Source: Psychrobacter sp. LV10R520-6 (GTDB taxonomy: Bacteria; Pseudomonadota; Gammaproteobacteria; Pseudomonadales; Moraxellaceae). From it: a stretch of DNA of 64,000 nucleotides. The notes under the pieces were generated by a model. It had not been told where the DNA came from and did no database searches. It saw only the letters and a program-made list of their open reading frames with translations. The stretch's first letter is position 1; each line of letters begins with the position of its first letter. The stretch covers positions 930,001 through 994,000 of the forward strand of contig NZ_LT900024.1 of NCBI RefSeq assembly GCF_900182925.1, read 5' to 3'. The translations under genes were made by a program, and so were the position numbers. Shown one piece after another: positions 8,503 to 17,651 of this stretch.

Positions 8503-9126
8503 CTACCATCGATGTTTGTCCCAGTTTTCAGGATTGGCCCAATAATCGGCATTAAGCCAATTTGGCAGTTTTTTATAATCGTATAAATTAAACTGCCAAA
8601 GCGTCAATGATTTCGACGATTCCATGGGGTCAGTGGCATTATTTAACATTGCAGGTTGCTCGCTTAAGATATCAAACGGAGTAAAACCATAAGCCCGTAA
8701 GTCTATTGTACTGTCAAGGGCGATAAGCAGATGCGTAGCATACAGATCACGATAACCCATCAGTAGCGGAATATACTGCTGTAGTAGCTCCTCTGATAGC
8801 GTGGGCAACCAAAAACAGGCAAGCTCATAACGTTCAAGCACAGGTTGTTGAGCAAGGGCTGGCAAGGTGGATAAATGCGAGCTACTCGCCTCACTGTTAT
8901 TTTTATCATCTGTGTTTTGGGTCAGCTGCGCGCGCCGCGCTAACATCTCAGCTTTGTCTTGTACGACCCACAACAGCTCTGCAGCGTTATCATGCTTATT
9001 ATTAATCGTGTCTGTATGGTCGCCAGTATCTATCGGTATTTTGGTGATCGATGGCAGTAGTACCTCAACGTAGGCTACCAATAATGGCAAAGTAATATTG
9101 GGACAGTTAGTAGGGTGGTTCATCAT
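8503..9126 (-). CDS. Conserved hypothetical protein (possibly DUF6231 family)
   Basis: A 207-residue soluble protein with no signal peptide or membrane segment. The C-terminus is Trp/Tyr/Asn-rich (LPNWLNADYWANPENWDKHRW in two adjoining pieces), a pattern I associate with DUF6231 proteins of Pseudomonas and relatives; the centre has PLLMGYRDLYATHLLIALD. The middle (about residues 36-85) is polar and poorly conserved in appearance. The gene starts with tandem ATG codons, either of which could be used. Function is unknown, and the DUF number is from memory, not a search. Confidence 0.7.
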   Translation of the reverse strand: MMNHPTNCPNITLPLLVAYVEVLLPSITKIPIDTGDHTDTINNKHDNAAELLWVVQDKAEMLARRAQLTQNTDDKNNSEASSSHLSTLPALAQQPVLERYELACFWLPTLSEELLQQYIPLLMGYRDLYATHLLIALDSTIDLRAYGFTPFDILSEQPAMLNNATDPMESSKSLTLWQFNLYDYKKLPNWLNADYWANPENWDKHRW

Positions 9127-9523
9127 AAAATAGGCCGTTTATTAAAGGTGGGTCACCAGTAAGTCTATTAAATCATTTTAAGCCTTATAAACCAATTGAT
9201 AATAGACCTTAATGTTTTTGTCACAATTTTTGTCATACTTTATGGTTGTCGTACCGATATAGGCGATTTACTTTAAAACAGATATAGTGTTGCTGTGAGA
9301 AATTAACTTACCCATTTTGTTAGGCACTAACTATATGTGGCTAATAAGTTCGATTTTGTTGACGTTTGCTCTTGAAAATCTCGCAACTTAGGTCAAGGTA
9401 GCGAGAAGGCTAACTATAATTAAACTTAACTTATTAGCCAAGTTCATCTACCTTTAATATACTAATATCACCCTTTGTTCATACAAGATAATTCTTTGCT
9501 AGTACACAATAATAGGAATAACC
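9127..9523. other. Intergenic region upstream of pepN with a nested inverted repeat
   Basis: 397 bp between divergent genes, without a credible coding frame. It contains the 101-bp nested palindrome listed separately and a TATAAT at 9415-9420 that could be a -10 element, though no good -35 hexamer sits before it. Confidence 0.5.
9339..9439. repeat. Nested inverted repeat upstream of pepN
   Basis: Perfect 12-bp arms GGCTAATAAGTT (9339-9350) and AACTTATTAGCC (9428-9439) enclose an inner pair TCTCGC/GCGAGA (9379-9384 and 9401-9406). It could fold into a two-tier hairpin and may be a decayed small transposable element; no second copy is in the window. Confidence 0.55.
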
Positions 9524-12181
9524 ATGTCTTTCGCTGAAAACGACGCCCAAATTATCAATCCTGAAATGCCTGATGCACCGCTACATGCTCCTAGTGAAAT
9601 TAATAATAAAATTAATCTACAAGACTATAAACCCCCCAGCTTTGATGTAGATACGGTTGATTTAGATATCAAACTGTTTGACGACTATGCACAGGTAGAC
9701 AGTACCCTGAAAATGGTGCGACAGACCACCGGTGATTTGGTGCTTCATGGTGATGAAGAGATGGAGTTGCTGGCGATTATGCTTGATGGTGCACCGCTTG
9801 CGCCTGAGCGATACCAGCAAAATGCCGGCAAGCTGACGATTACTGATGCGCCTGATAGCTTGACCTTGCAGCTGCAAGTAAGAATCTGTCCGCAAACCAA
9901 TACCGCACTAGAAGGACTTTATATGGCAGGCAGTGGTAGCGATACCATGTTTGTCACTCAGTGTGAGCCTGAAGGCTTTCGCAAGATTACCTTTTATCCG
10001 GATCGCCCCGATGTGCTCGCGATATTTACCACTCGTATTGAAGCGGATAAACGCTATCCAACACTCTTGGGCAATGGTAACTTAGTCGAGCAGGGCGATG
10101 TGCCAGGCACCTCAGACCGCCATTATGCGATTTGGCATGACCCCACTAATAAGCCGAGCTATTTGTTTGCCTGTGTGGTTGCCGATTTGGATGTGCTCAC
10201 TGACTATCATACTACCAGTGAGGGTCGTGAAGTAACCCTTGAGCTGTATGCCAAATCAACCGACATTGATAAATGTCAGGTCGGTATGCAGGCATTAAAA
10301 GATGCGATGGTCTGGGACGAGGTTAATTATGGTCGTGCGTATGATTTAGATCGTTATATGATAGTGGCGGTCAGTCAATTTAATATGGGTGCGATGGAAA
10401 ATAAAGGCCTTAATATTTTTAATACCGCTTGTGTATTATCAAGTCCAGAGACCACTACTGACTCGCGCAGTTTCAATGTCAAAGCGGTCATTGCCCATGA
10501 GTACTTTCATAACTGGACTGGTAACCGTATTACCTGCCGCGATTGGTTTCAATTATGCCTAAAAGAAGGTTTTACCGTTTTTCGCGATCAGTCTTTTTCA
10601 GCGGATCAGCAATCCAGTGCGGTACAGCGCATTGATGATGTAGCGACCTTGCGTGCGCATCAGTTTGCAGAAGACGCTGGGCCGCTGGCACATCCGGTAC
10701 GTCCTGAGAGCTTTGTTGAGATTAATAATTTTTATACCACGACCGTATATGAGAAGGGCGCAGAAATTGTGCGTATGCTGGCCAATACTTTAGGGCCAGA
10801 CAACTTCCGTAAAGGCACGGATGAGTACTTCCGTCGTTATGATGGACAAGCGGTAACGGTTGAGGACTTCTTATCGGCGCTAAGCATTACTGATAGTAAG
10901 ATTGAAGATTTTATCGATTGGTATCGTCAGCCGGGAACGCCAATGGTATCTGGTCATCAAGACTATGATAGTGAGACCCAAACTTTAACCATTACTCTAA
11001 GTCAGCAGACCCGCCATGTTGCTGGGTTTGATGCGCCAAAGCCGCTACCGATTCCAGTGGCGACTGCGCTGTTTGATAAAGAGACGGGCAGCATTATCAC
11101 TGAACGGTTGTTAATGTTAGATCAAGCTGAGCAAACCTTTAGCTTTGATAATGTCGCAAGCGAGCCTGTGGTGTCATTACTACGTGATTTTAGTGCACCG
11201 GTACAGCTTAATTATGATTATAAAGATGAAGATTTGGCATTTTTATTGACTCATGAGACCAACGGCTTTAACCGCTGGCAAGTGACGCAAATGCTGGTCA
11301 ATCGTATTTTACTGCCAAGCCAAGGTTCTAAAAGCAGTCCTGAGGTATATCTGCAAGCCTTGGCTAAGACCTTGCCAAAACTGGCCGCTGATGATGCCAT
11401 GCTGGCAGCGCGCCTGCTTGATATCCCATCGCCACAAGAGCTAGCATCGGCCATTCATAAAAATTATGATCCTGTGCTAATTAAGCAACAACGAGAAGGC
11501 TTGTATAAAAAAGTTGCTGATTCGCTAAAAGATCAATGGACCGTATTATATGAGCAGCTACCGCTACAGTCTTATGAAGACAGCTCTGAAGCTCGCGGTA
11601 CCCGTGCCCTGCGCAACGTAGTGCTAGATATGGCACTAACTGCGAAAGTAGCGGCCGCACCTAAATGGGTGCAACAGCAGTATGACGCCGCAAGTTGTAT
11701 GACTGAACGTTTTGGTGCCCTAAAAGCCATGGTCAATCATCAAGTTACAGGCGCAGATGCTTATTTGGCCGATTTTTATAAACGCTTTCAAGCCGATGAT
11801 TTGGTCATTGATTTATGGTTCAGTGTGCAAGCCTCTGCAGACCACGTTAGCACGGATACTATTGAATCCTTGCTTACTCATGATGACTTTGACTGGAATA
11901 CGCCCAATCGCATACGCTCAGTGATTAGCGCTTTTACCGCGCAGCCAGCAGTGCTATGGACGCCAGAGGGTTTGGATATCTACATTGGTGTGATTAAAAA
12001 GTTGGATGAGTCTAATCCAGTCGTCGCTTCACGATTGTTACAAGTGCTGGCACGTTGGTATACTTTGGTTGAGCCCCGTCGTCAAATGGCGCATGATCAT
12101 CTGCTAGATTTGCAGCAGAACGCCTCTTCTAAACACGTTCTTGAAAGCTTAGATAGTGTGTTGGGTGCAGCAGGGGTATAG
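9524..12181 (+). CDS. pepN: Aminopeptidase N (M1 zinc metallopeptidase)
   Basis: An 885-residue cytosolic aminopeptidase of the gluzincin M1 family, close to the usual 870-890. The exopeptidase motif GAMEN is at residues 289-293, the zinc motif HEYFH at 325-329 and the third zinc ligand E348 in LKEGF, so the site is complete. It trims N-terminal residues from peptides. The C-terminal half is the helical domain that closes the active-site chamber in E. coli PepN. The first 30 residues are a short extension before the beta domain. It is transcribed alone and converges with aroG on a shared terminator. Confidence 0.95.
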   Translation: MSFAENDAQIINPEMPDAPLHAPSEINNKINLQDYKPPSFDVDTVDLDIKLFDDYAQVDSTLKMVRQTTGDLVLHGDEEMELLAIMLDGAPLAPERYQQNAGKLTITDAPDSLTLQLQVRICPQTNTALEGLYMAGSGSDTMFVTQCEPEGFRKITFYPDRPDVLAIFTTRIEADKRYPTLLGNGNLVEQGDVPGTSDRHYAIWHDPTNKPSYLFACVVADLDVLTDYHTTSEGREVTLELYAKSTDIDKCQVGMQALKDAMVWDEVNYGRAYDLDRYMIVAVSQFNMGAMENKGLNIFNTACVLSSPETTTDSRSFNVKAVIAHEYFHNWTGNRITCRDWFQLCLKEGFTVFRDQSFSADQQSSAVQRIDDVATLRAHQFAEDAGPLAHPVRPESFVEINNFYTTTVYEKGAEIVRMLANTLGPDNFRKGTDEYFRRYDGQAVTVEDFLSALSITDSKIEDFIDWYRQPGTPMVSGHQDYDSETQTLTITLSQQTRHVAGFDAPKPLPIPVATALFDKETGSIITERLLMLDQAEQTFSFDNVASEPVVSLLRDFSAPVQLNYDYKDEDLAFLLTHETNGFNRWQVTQMLVNRILLPSQGSKSSPEVYLQALAKTLPKLAADDAMLAARLLDIPSPQELASAIHKNYDPVLIKQQREGLYKKVADSLKDQWTVLYEQLPLQSYEDSSEARGTRALRNVVLDMALTAKVAAAPKWVQQQYDAASCMTERFGALKAMVNHQVTGADAYLADFYKRFQADDLVIDLWFSVQASADHVSTDTIESLLTHDDFDWNTPNRIRSVISAFTAQPAVLWTPEGLDIYIGVIKKLDESNPVVASRLLQVLARWYTLVEPRRQMAHDHLLDLQQNASSKHVLESLDSVLGAAGV

Positions 12182-12223
12182 ACTATATTGAAGAAATATT
12201 TACTTCAATAAAACCTTAAGCAT

Positions 12224-12257
12224 AAAAAATCCCATCTGAGAACAGATGGGATTTTTT
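12224..12257. terminator. Bidirectional terminator between pepN and aroG
   Basis: Perfect stem AAAAAATCCCATCTG (12224-12238) with CAGATGGGATTTTTT (12243-12257) and a four-base loop. Confidence 0.93.
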
Positions 12258-12308
12258 AGTTTTTAGCCTTTAATAAAGACTATTTCAAAGAGCTATCAGT
12301 AATAACGT

Positions 12309-13391
12309 TTAACGATTAGGAAGAACATCTTTTACCATATCACGTAGGTTATGTATCGCAGTAACAGTACTGTCCCAGTCGAGGCAACCATCAGTAATTG
12401 ACATACCGTATTCTAAGGCATCCAAATCAGCGGTTAATTTTTGGCTACCGCCTTTAAGATGGCTTTCTATCATCATACCGATGATAGATTTATTACCGTT
12501 CTGAATTTGCTCGGCAACGTTGTTAATGACCATTGGCTGCAGGTAGGGGTCTTTACCAGAATTAGCATGACTTGAGTCGATCATAATCTTGCCACTGGTT
12601 TTGCCTTTAGCTAGTGCGTTTTCTACTTCTTCAACAGCCGTTTCATCGTAGTTAGGTTTGCCATTACCACCGCGCAATACTACGTGGGCGTAAGGGTTGC
12701 CTTTGGATTTGATGATACAGACCTTACCGTCTGATGACAGACCCAAGAAGCTATGGCCAGCTTTTACCGCTTGCATAGCATTGACAGCGACGGTCATGCC
12801 ACCATCCGTGCCATTTTTAAAGCCTACGGGACAAGATAAGCCTGAACTCATTTCACGATGAGTTTGGCTTTCAGTAGTACGTGCACCAATGGCTGACCAG
12901 CTGATCAAGTCTTGCATGTACTGCGGGGTATTGGGATCCAGTGCTTCAGTGGCACAAGGCAGACCTTTTTCATTCAAGTCAATCAACAGTTTACGCGCAG
13001 TACGCAGACCCTTTTCGATATCAAAGCTGTCATTCATATCAGGGTCATTGATCATGCCTTTCCAGCCGACCGTGGTGCGCGGCTTTTCGAAGTAGACGCG
13101 CATCACCACAAAAATAGTGTCTTCAACCTCTTTTGCCAATACGGCTAAGCGGTCAGCATATTCGTGTGCTGCCTTGATGTCATGAATAGAGCAAGGGCCA
13201 ATCACTACAAACAGCCGCTTATCTTTACCATCCAAGATATCTTGAATGGTATTACGGCCTTTCAAGACAGTATTATAGGCAGGTTCTGTCAGAGGGAGCT
13301 CAGTTTTTAGCTCAGCGGGAGTAATCAAAGGGATGAATTGTTCAATATTCACGTCATCAATATCTGCGTTATGAGTAGCTGGTGTGGTCAT
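12309..13391 (-). CDS. aroG: 3-deoxy-7-phosphoheptulonate synthase (class I DAHP synthase)
   Basis: A 360-residue class I DAHP synthase, the first enzyme of the shikimate pathway, condensing phosphoenolpyruvate with erythrose 4-phosphate. Landmarks in order: VVIGPCSIHD (about 62-71), MRVYFEKPRTTVGWKG (about 97-112), IGARTTESQTHR (about 166-177), CPVGFKNGTDG, KIMIDSSHANSGKD near the metal site and SIIGMMIESHL. These include the Cys, His, Glu and Asp metal ligands. Which amino acid inhibits it cannot be read from sequence by eye, so the G designation is provisional. It is a single gene with a divergent neighbour, lpxB. Confidence 0.93.
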   Translation of the reverse strand: MTTPATHNADIDDVNIEQFIPLITPAELKTELPLTEPAYNTVLKGRNTIQDILDGKDKRLFVVIGPCSIHDIKAAHEYADRLAVLAKEVEDTIFVVMRVYFEKPRTTVGWKGMINDPDMNDSFDIEKGLRTARKLLIDLNEKGLPCATEALDPNTPQYMQDLISWSAIGARTTESQTHREMSSGLSCPVGFKNGTDGGMTVAVNAMQAVKAGHSFLGLSSDGKVCIIKSKGNPYAHVVLRGGNGKPNYDETAVEEVENALAKGKTSGKIMIDSSHANSGKDPYLQPMVINNVAEQIQNGNKSIIGMMIESHLKGGSQKLTADLDALEYGMSITDGCLDWDSTVTAIHNLRDMVKDVLPNR

Positions 13392-13798
13392 GATTATACG
13401 TCGTTTAGCTAATTTATAGGAATATTCATTATGCGGTGAAAAAGGCCAGTTGACAAGGGTAGTCGGCCAGTTAATTAACTGATAACTGGAATGAGGAAAT
13501 TAAATTTTCGTTATGTTTGTTGGTTATTGGGGCATTGGGTCAAATTTTTGTCTGTTATTTTCTGCTTGATTTGTTGACTGCTCATTATCTATTGAGGGAT
13601 TTTTTAAGCGGTTATCGGTTGCCCTATGACCCTGCAATTTGGCTATTTGTATCGTCGTCACGTATGATAGCGATATAAACAGCATGACGCTAAAATAAGC
13701 AGTCATGCTTAGGGTGATATCTGTTATTGCCTAACAACAAACTGCTTGTGCTATATTTTATGTTGTCCATTATGCTTTGTTACTATTGAGAGCTTGTC
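13392..13798. other. Intergenic region between divergent aroG and lpxB
   Basis: 407 bp that must contain both promoters. A 60-codon minus-strand frame (13524-13706) with a hydrophobic start lacks a ribosome site and is not called. No strong hairpin or repeat was seen. Confidence 0.5.
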
Positions 13799-15100
13799 AT
13801 GACAGATTCTGCTACCCCTCACAAACCTACTGATTTAACCTACCAAACCCATGCTCATGATGACCTGCATCAGGTAACTGTCGCGCCGCTAGTGATTGGG
13901 ATTGTCGCAGGTGAAGTGTCAGGCGATAGCTTGGGTGCAGACTTTATGCAGCAAATGAATAATTTGCGCGATGATATCGTTTGGGTAGGCGTTGGCGGTA
14001 CGAAAATGCAGGCACAAGGTCTACAAAGCATTTTCCCATTATCACGCTTAGCAGTGATGGGATTAGTTGAAGTATTGGCGCAATTACCTGACTTGCTCAA
14101 AGCCCGCCGTGAGTTGTTAAAAGCTTTTAAGACCGCTCATATTGATTGGTTTGTCGGTATTGATGCGCCCGATTTTAATCTACGAGTCGCCAAAAAGCTC
14201 AAACCCCAAGGCGTGTTTTGTGTGCAGTATGTCAGCCCGTCAATATGGGCTTGGCGCGAGTCACGCATACACGGTATCAAGGAGGCGACCAACTTAGTGC
14301 TGTGTCTATTTCCATTCGAGCTATCGGTGTACGAGCGTTATGACCATCCGGCGATATGTGTTGGGCATCCGCTACTAAGAACTATCGATCAACAATTAAT
14401 AGACACGCCGACCAATCAGTTGCGTAGTGAGCTGGTCTGGCACAACGATGGTCTGCAGCAATTTTTTATTGAGCGTTTCGATGAGGTTAGCCAGCTCATT
14501 TGTCTTATGCCGGGGTCACGGCGCGGTGAAATCACAGCTATCTTGCCACTGATGCTCGATGGGATTCAAAAGCTGATATTACTAGATCCTAAACTATGCT
14601 TTATCATTCCAACCGTTGATCAAAATCACCAATATATTGTCCAAGATGTGATCGATAAGCGCTCAGAAAAATTGCGAGCGGCTATTGTCGTGGTCTATGA
14701 TGACAGTCAGTCTGCCTTTAGCCAACAAGCGATGGCAGCATCAGATATGGTTATGCTTGCCTCGGGCACCGCCACACTTGAGGCCATGCTCCTTGAACGT
14801 CCGATGGTAGTTATTTATCAACTAAATCAGCTGACCTATCAAATCGCTAAACGCTTGGTAAAAGTGCCCTACGTGGCGCTACCTAATATTCTAGCGGGTA
14901 AGGCGATTGTCCCTGAGCTTATCCAAGAGCAGGCGAGTGGCGAAAATATCTGCCGGACGGTTATGCAGCTGTTGCAGCCGCGCGCTTATATAGAGCAATT
15001 AAAAACCCTTGCCAGCACCAAACAAACACTACAGCAGCAAAGTAACCACGATCCTGCTAATAGCGTGATTGAGCAATGGTTTACTCAGAATAGTCGTTAA
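13799..15100 (+). CDS. lpxB: Lipid-A-disaccharide synthase
   Basis: A 433-residue glycosyltransferase family 19 enzyme that joins UDP-diacylglucosamine to lipid X at the inner membrane during lipid A synthesis. Characteristic segments are GIVAGEVSGDSLGADF (about 33-48), WVGVGGTKMQAQG, AVMGLVEVLAQLP, QYVSPSIWAWRESR (about 142-155), CLMPGSRRGEI and LASGTATLEAML. About 30 N-terminal residues precede the conserved start. The downstream gene, rnhB, begins 30 bp later, the same lpxB-rnhB coupling seen in many Gram-negative genomes, so the two are probably co-transcribed. Confidence 0.95.
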   Translation: MTDSATPHKPTDLTYQTHAHDDLHQVTVAPLVIGIVAGEVSGDSLGADFMQQMNNLRDDIVWVGVGGTKMQAQGLQSIFPLSRLAVMGLVEVLAQLPDLLKARRELLKAFKTAHIDWFVGIDAPDFNLRVAKKLKPQGVFCVQYVSPSIWAWRESRIHGIKEATNLVLCLFPFELSVYERYDHPAICVGHPLLRTIDQQLIDTPTNQLRSELVWHNDGLQQFFIERFDEVSQLICLMPGSRRGEITAILPLMLDGIQKLILLDPKLCFIIPTVDQNHQYIVQDVIDKRSEKLRAAIVVVYDDSQSAFSQQAMAASDMVMLASGTATLEAMLLERPMVVIYQLNQLTYQIAKRLVKVPYVALPNILAGKAIVPELIQEQASGENICRTVMQLLQPRAYIEQLKTLASTKQTLQQQSNHDPANSVIEQWFTQNSR

Positions 15101-15130
15101 TCAAATTAATAAACAAGAAATCATAAAGTT

Positions 15131-16006
15131 ATGAGTATTGAGACCTGTCTAGAAAATCGTATTATTCCCATTAATAGTGTTATTGAACACCTTGATATTA
15201 AAGGACAATATACCAATTTAGCCGCATCTGTTCATTTGATCGGTCAGCTAAACCTCTCTAAGCTGCTATCTCAGCATCAAATAAATACAGATCAAAGTTT
15301 AGACGTTCTATCACTACAGGTTGGTGTTGATGAGGCAGGGCGCGGACCCTTGCTAGGCAGCGTAAACGTAGCTGCAGCGATATTGCCCAGTGCTTGGTCA
15401 GGACTGATTGAAGCACAGCCGCTACAAGACACACCGCTCGCTATTTTGACCGATTCTAAACAGCTGAGTGAAAAAAAGCGCGATAGCCTCTATCCTTTAG
15501 TACAGAAGCACGCAATAGGATATGTGGTCGCTGATATTCCAGCGGCGGTGATTGATCAGGTGAATATCTTACAAGCGACTATGCTGGGCATGCGCTTATG
15601 TACAGAAGCGTTATTAGAGGTGATAGCCAGTCAAACTGCCGTTATAAACGACACGACAAAGGCGACTCATCGCGTCCAAGCGCAGATATTATTTGATGGC
15701 AATCGCTGTCCGGATCTGGATTATGCCAAGCTAGCTACATTAGGTATGGATAAGTCAGCTATTGACTGCCAAGCCTGGGTAAAAGGGGATGCCCGCCATA
15801 CCAGTATCGCGGCGGCCAGTATCTTAGCAAAAGTCAGTCGTGATCAGACCATGTATGAGCTGGACTCCCAACATCCACAATATGGTATTGCTAAGCATAA
15901 AGGCTATCCAACAAAGGCTCATATGCAAGCTATACAGGATTACGGCGTCTTACCTGAGCACCGTCGTAGCTTTGGTCCAGTCAGAAGAGCGCTAGAGAAT
16001 AAATAA
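15131..16006 (+). CDS. rnhB: Ribonuclease HII
   Basis: A 291-residue enzyme that cuts the RNA strand at ribonucleotides in DNA. The catalytic D67-E68 pair is in [13 protein letters not shown]; further acidic residues are in ILFDGN and in [18 protein letters not shown], with the C-terminal GYPTKAH and HRRSFGPVR blocks. It is about 60-70 residues longer at the N-terminus than E. coli RNase HII, and the extension has no recognised motif. No later ATG precedes the conserved core with a good ribosome site, so I kept the first ATG. Between the conserved blocks there is also a short insertion (about residues 170-180). Confidence 0.92.
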   Translation: MSIETCLENRIIPINSVIEHLDIKGQYTNLAASVHLIGQLNLSKLLSQHQINTDQSLDVLSLQVGVDEAGRGPLLGSVNVAAAILPSAWSGLIEAQPLQDTPLAILTDSKQLSEKKRDSLYPLVQKHAIGYVVADIPAAVIDQVNILQATMLGMRLCTEALLEVIASQTAVINDTTKATHRVQAQILFDGNRCPDLDYAKLATLGMDKSAIDCQAWVKGDARHTSIAAASILAKVSRDQTMYELDSQHPQYGIAKHKGYPTKAHMQAIQDYGVLPEHRRSFGPVRRALENK

Positions 16007-16176
16007 AGTGCACCAAATAAATAATAAAATGTAAATAGAACACGGATTAAGATAGATAGCCTAAGCATAATTTAAAAGTGATATTGACCTTAATATAATA
16101 GGTACCATTGTTTATAGGCGATTTATCATTGAAAATGGATAACCAAAATTTTATTATCCGTATGAAAGTATAATGG

Positions 16177-16776
16177 ATGATAGTCTGTCCTATGCCCCCT
16201 AATCTCAGCCAAACAGGGTCAGGTATGGTCGCTTACAAGCCTCATCATAAGGCTGCAGATAAGAACCAAGGTTATGTTTTTGTTAACGCTTCAGCCGCGA
16301 CCAAAAGCAGCAAAAATAATGCAACCAATGGTTTATTCACTTATCCTTGTGCGAATGTGACCGACACCAATACTGCGCTATATAATGAATCACCAAGCCC
16401 TGTTGAAGGAACAGGATGCGACCTAAGAACAGATCCTATCGGGCAGCCTATCTATATCAGAATGCCAGCAGCCAAAACGATCAGTGTGAGCAATATTAAG
16501 TTTCACGATATTCAGCGTAATGTAGATGTGTCAACGAACTTGCTTGATTATCGCCAAGACCCACATAAAGGCACAATCTCTGAGCTACCAAAAAACGAAG
16601 CCTTTATTCTACCGCTTACCGATGCACTCAAAAGTTGTGAAACTGGTATTGAAAAAGGTGGAAATTGCGGACTCTATGGCAATAGTGAATATAGAGTCAG
16701 CTTCGATGTCCTAGTAGACGGTACGAACTTAAAAACGAAACAATTTACGTTTAAAACAGGTCGTGTGAATTATTGA
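16177..16776 (+). pseudogene. Possible 5'-truncated gene, C-terminal part of a secreted CAP-like protein
   Basis: A 199-codon frame with no signal peptide, although it has several Cys (C4, C58, C75, C154, C163) and a composition typical of exported domains. It begins abruptly with MIVCPMPPNL, a segment that in Acinetobacter/Pseudomonas-type CAP (SCP) domain proteins sits in the middle of the protein as I recall them, followed by a beta-rich C-terminal domain like this one (GQPIYIRMP, KNEAFILPL, KQFTFKTG). In-frame stops lie just upstream. This suggests the N-terminal domain was lost. If it is instead an intact short gene, its function is unknown. Assignment is from memory of family sequences. 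Confidence 0.4.
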
Positions 16777-16806
16777 TCAAACACAACCAAGCAAATCTCA
16801 CCCTGC

Positions 16807-17484
16807 TTAAAAAGACGAATTCGGCTGCTTTAGAAACTCCTGTTCTGCGGCAGTCGAAGTTCGGTTGAGTGCCGCATTACGATAAGGATAACGTCCAAAC
16901 TGCTCAATAATTGCTTGATGACCATGAGCAAAGTCTAACGTATTTAAATCGTTTAATTGTTCAAACAGCGAAAAATAGCGTGCATGAATCATTGCTGATT
17001 CGGAATGCATCATCGGCATAATCATAAACTGGCGCCACTGCCATGGTAAAGTGCTAAATCTAGGCTGATGAATGGCTTCTTGGGCCAGTACTAGAGCCAT
17101 ATTGTCTTGCGTAAAGGCGGATGCTTGTCCACGACAGAGGTTACGTGAAAACTGGTCTAAGACAATAATCTCCGCTAAGCGTCCGGCTAAATCAGTAGTT
17201 GAATTATCACTATTTGTATCAAAAGCTGACTTCTCCTCGGTACGACGCCAAGACGCACATTCGCCCTGACATGCCGCCTGCCATATCTTGCCAAACTTAT
17301 TAGCGATTGTCTGATCAAACTTATCGTCTTCTAAAAACCAATACGGCTCATTATCTTTATCGAACCAAAAGTCTAATACAGCGTGAGCATCAGAATGAAG
17401 GTACGCTAAGTTAAGATTTGTTGAATCAAGCTGGCTTAAATCAGACTGTTCTAGAGAGGTAGAGTAATCGGTTGATAGAGACAT
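16807..17484 (-). CDS. DUF924 family protein
   Basis: A 225-residue soluble, mostly helical protein. The DUF924 hallmarks are clear: AVLDFWF near the start, LAEIIVLDQFSRNLCRG (about 107-123), FIMPMMHSE and the C-terminal FGRYPYRNAALNR. Members are widespread in bacteria and uncharacterised, with a fold resembling tetratricopeptide repeats. The gene is monocistronic and divergent from nspC, and no function can be derived from its setting. Confidence 0.88.
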   Translation of the reverse strand: MSLSTDYSTSLEQSDLSQLDSTNLNLAYLHSDAHAVLDFWFDKDNEPYWFLEDDKFDQTIANKFGKIWQAACQGECASWRRTEEKSAFDTNSDNSTTDLAGRLAEIIVLDQFSRNLCRGQASAFTQDNMALVLAQEAIHQPRFSTLPWQWRQFMIMPMMHSESAMIHARYFSLFEQLNDLNTLDFAHGHQAIIEQFGRYPYRNAALNRTSTAAEQEFLKQPNSSF

Positions 17485-17651
17485 AAGCTATTCTATTTAT
17501 GGAGAGTTTGTACTACTATAGCGCAATTATCTAGTCGCGTCATAACGCCGCCAATTATTGTCTATACTTCGTGAGTTTTCACTTGTCTTTATCATCACTG
17601 CTATGACAGTTATGCCTCTCATCAATATAAAAAGCTATTAGGTTATTCGCT

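Noticed and set aside
5500..9100. Biosynthetic cluster around the phosphopantetheinyl transferase
   Set aside because: Neighbours are a porin, a Pal-like lipoprotein and an uncharacterised protein, with no synthetase or carrier domain.
13524..13706. 60-codon minus-strand frame with a hydrophobic N-terminus between aroG and lpxB
   Set aside because: No ribosome site before the ATG and no family resemblance; more likely chance within a promoter region.
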